NCBI RefSeq assembly: GCF_012396125.1
Contig: NZ_JAAXOX010000008.1
Location: 1 to 64,000, forward strand
Direction of reading: 5' to 3'
Length of the DNA stretch: 64,000 bases
Source: Cellulomonas denverensis
GTDB taxonomy: Bacteria > Actinomycetota > Actinomycetes > Actinomycetales > Cellulomonadaceae
Positions 63,420-64,000 of this stretch are shown in pieces. Positions within the stretch are counted from its first letter, which is position 1. Each line of letters begins with the position of its first letter. A program made the translations under genes and the position numbers. Below the pieces are notes generated by a model, which was given only the letters and a program-made list of their open reading frames with translations, was not told the origin of the DNA and did no database searches.

Positions 63420-64000
63420 GTGAGCAGCAGCGACCTTCCCGACGGCTACGCCGAGGCCGATCGGGAGCGGTGGGTCCCGGAGGCCCCCAAGTCGCGTACC
63501 CGCACACCGTTCGAGCGGGACCGCGGTCGCCTGGTGCACTCCTCGGCGCTGCGCCGGCTGGGCGCCAAGACCCAGGTGCTCGGCCCCAGCTCGGACGACT
63601 TCATCCGCACCCGGCTGACCCACACCCTGGAGGTGGCGCAGGTCGGCCGGGAGATCGGCAAGACGCTCGGCTGCGACCCCGACGTGGTCGACACCGCCTG
63701 CCTGGCCCACGACCTCGGGCACCCGCCGTTCGGCCACAACGGTGAGCGCGCACTGGCCCACCTGTCCCGCGACATCGGCGGATTCGAGGGCAACGCCCAG
63801 ACCCTGCGGCTGCTCACCCGCCTGGAGCCGAAGGTGATCACCGACGACGGCCGCAGCGCCGGGCTCAACCTGACCCGGGCCAGCCTGGACGCCTCGGTGA
63901 AGTACCCGTGGGCCGCCGGGCAGGGGCCGGTCAGCCCGACCAGTGGCCGCCCCACCCACAAGTTCGGCGTCTATGCGGACGACCAGCCGGTGTTCGACTG
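63420..64000 (+). CDS. dgt: Deoxyguanosinetriphosphate triphosphohydrolase (5' part)
   Basis: 193 codons run off the right edge in frame. The dGTPase start [26 protein letters not shown], with [17 protein letters not shown] (first HD His) and [16 protein letters not shown] (HD motif), is clear. The enzyme hydrolyses dGTP to deoxyguanosine and triphosphate. The GTG at 63420 follows a TAGGCT -10 (63407-63412) by 7 nt, so it is probably leaderless. The C-terminal half is outside the window. Confidence 0.93.
   Translation, partial: MSSSDLPDGYAEADRERWVPEAPKSRTRTPFERDRGRLVHSSALRRLGAKTQVLGPSSDDFIRTRLTHTLEVAQVGREIGKTLGCDPDVVDTACLAHDLGHPPFGHNGERALAHLSRDIGGFEGNAQTLRLLTRLEPKVITDDGRSAGLNLTRASLDASVKYPWAAGQGPVSPTSGRPTHKFGVYADDQPVFD

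Overview
The window is very GC-rich, tightly packed DNA with GTG starts and many stop/start overlaps. The order rpsT-lepA-hemW-hrcA-dnaJ-rsmE, then phoH-ybeY-corC-era, recO-uppS, glyS-dusB and dgt, plus a kinase/phosphatase/FHA surface cluster, points to a high-GC Gram-positive actinobacterium. Micrococcales, perhaps Cellulomonadaceae, is my best guess; this is inference from gene order, not a database match. No tRNA, rRNA, IS element, prophage or CRISPR array is visible.

Layout. 1-1.9 kb: the tail of an unknown gene, then a 41-residue secreted peptide followed by an HTH-TPR regulator, which looks like a peptide-pheromone/receptor pair. 2-9 kb: rpsT, a TIGR03083-type protein, lepA, hemW and a group of small membrane proteins, one of which looks 5'-truncated. 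9-14.4 kb: a DUF3097 protein divergent from an MFS exporter, then hrcA (with a CIRCE operator)-dnaJ-rsmE. 14.5-22.7 kb: ppdK on the minus strand, then phoH-ybeY-corC-era and a membrane hydrolase.

22.8-38.5 kb: eight co-directional, mostly overlapping genes: PP2C phosphatase, FHA protein, Ser/Thr kinase, a 1940-residue Ig-like/FnIII surface protein, MoxR ATPase, DUF58, a transglutaminase-like membrane protein without the usual Cys, and an RDD-FHA protein. They look like one phospho-signalling and cell-surface assembly module. 38.5-44.8 kb: leuA behind a leucine leader peptide, a TPR-GGDEF protein, recO, uppS, a Phd/RelE-type toxin-antitoxin pair and a VOC protein.

44.8-53.6 kb: a DedA-like protein, a zinc-uptake operon under a double Zur-like box, glyS, two convergent YibE/F-like membrane proteins, dusB and a small lipoprotein. 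53.8-63.3 kb: an alpha-glucoside locus, with lacI-alpha-glucosidase-pfkB divergent from malE-malF-malG-GH13 around a control region rich in TTGCAA repeats. The 5' end of dgt closes the window.

Many genes here appear to be leaderless: a TANNNT-like -10 box lies 6-7 nt before the start codon and no Shine-Dalgarno is present. No stretch over 300 bases lacks a gene; the larger gaps (139-341, 2311-2500, 57477-57682) are described where they hold signals. Starts were chosen from ribosome-binding sites, overlaps and -10 spacing and are less certain than stops.
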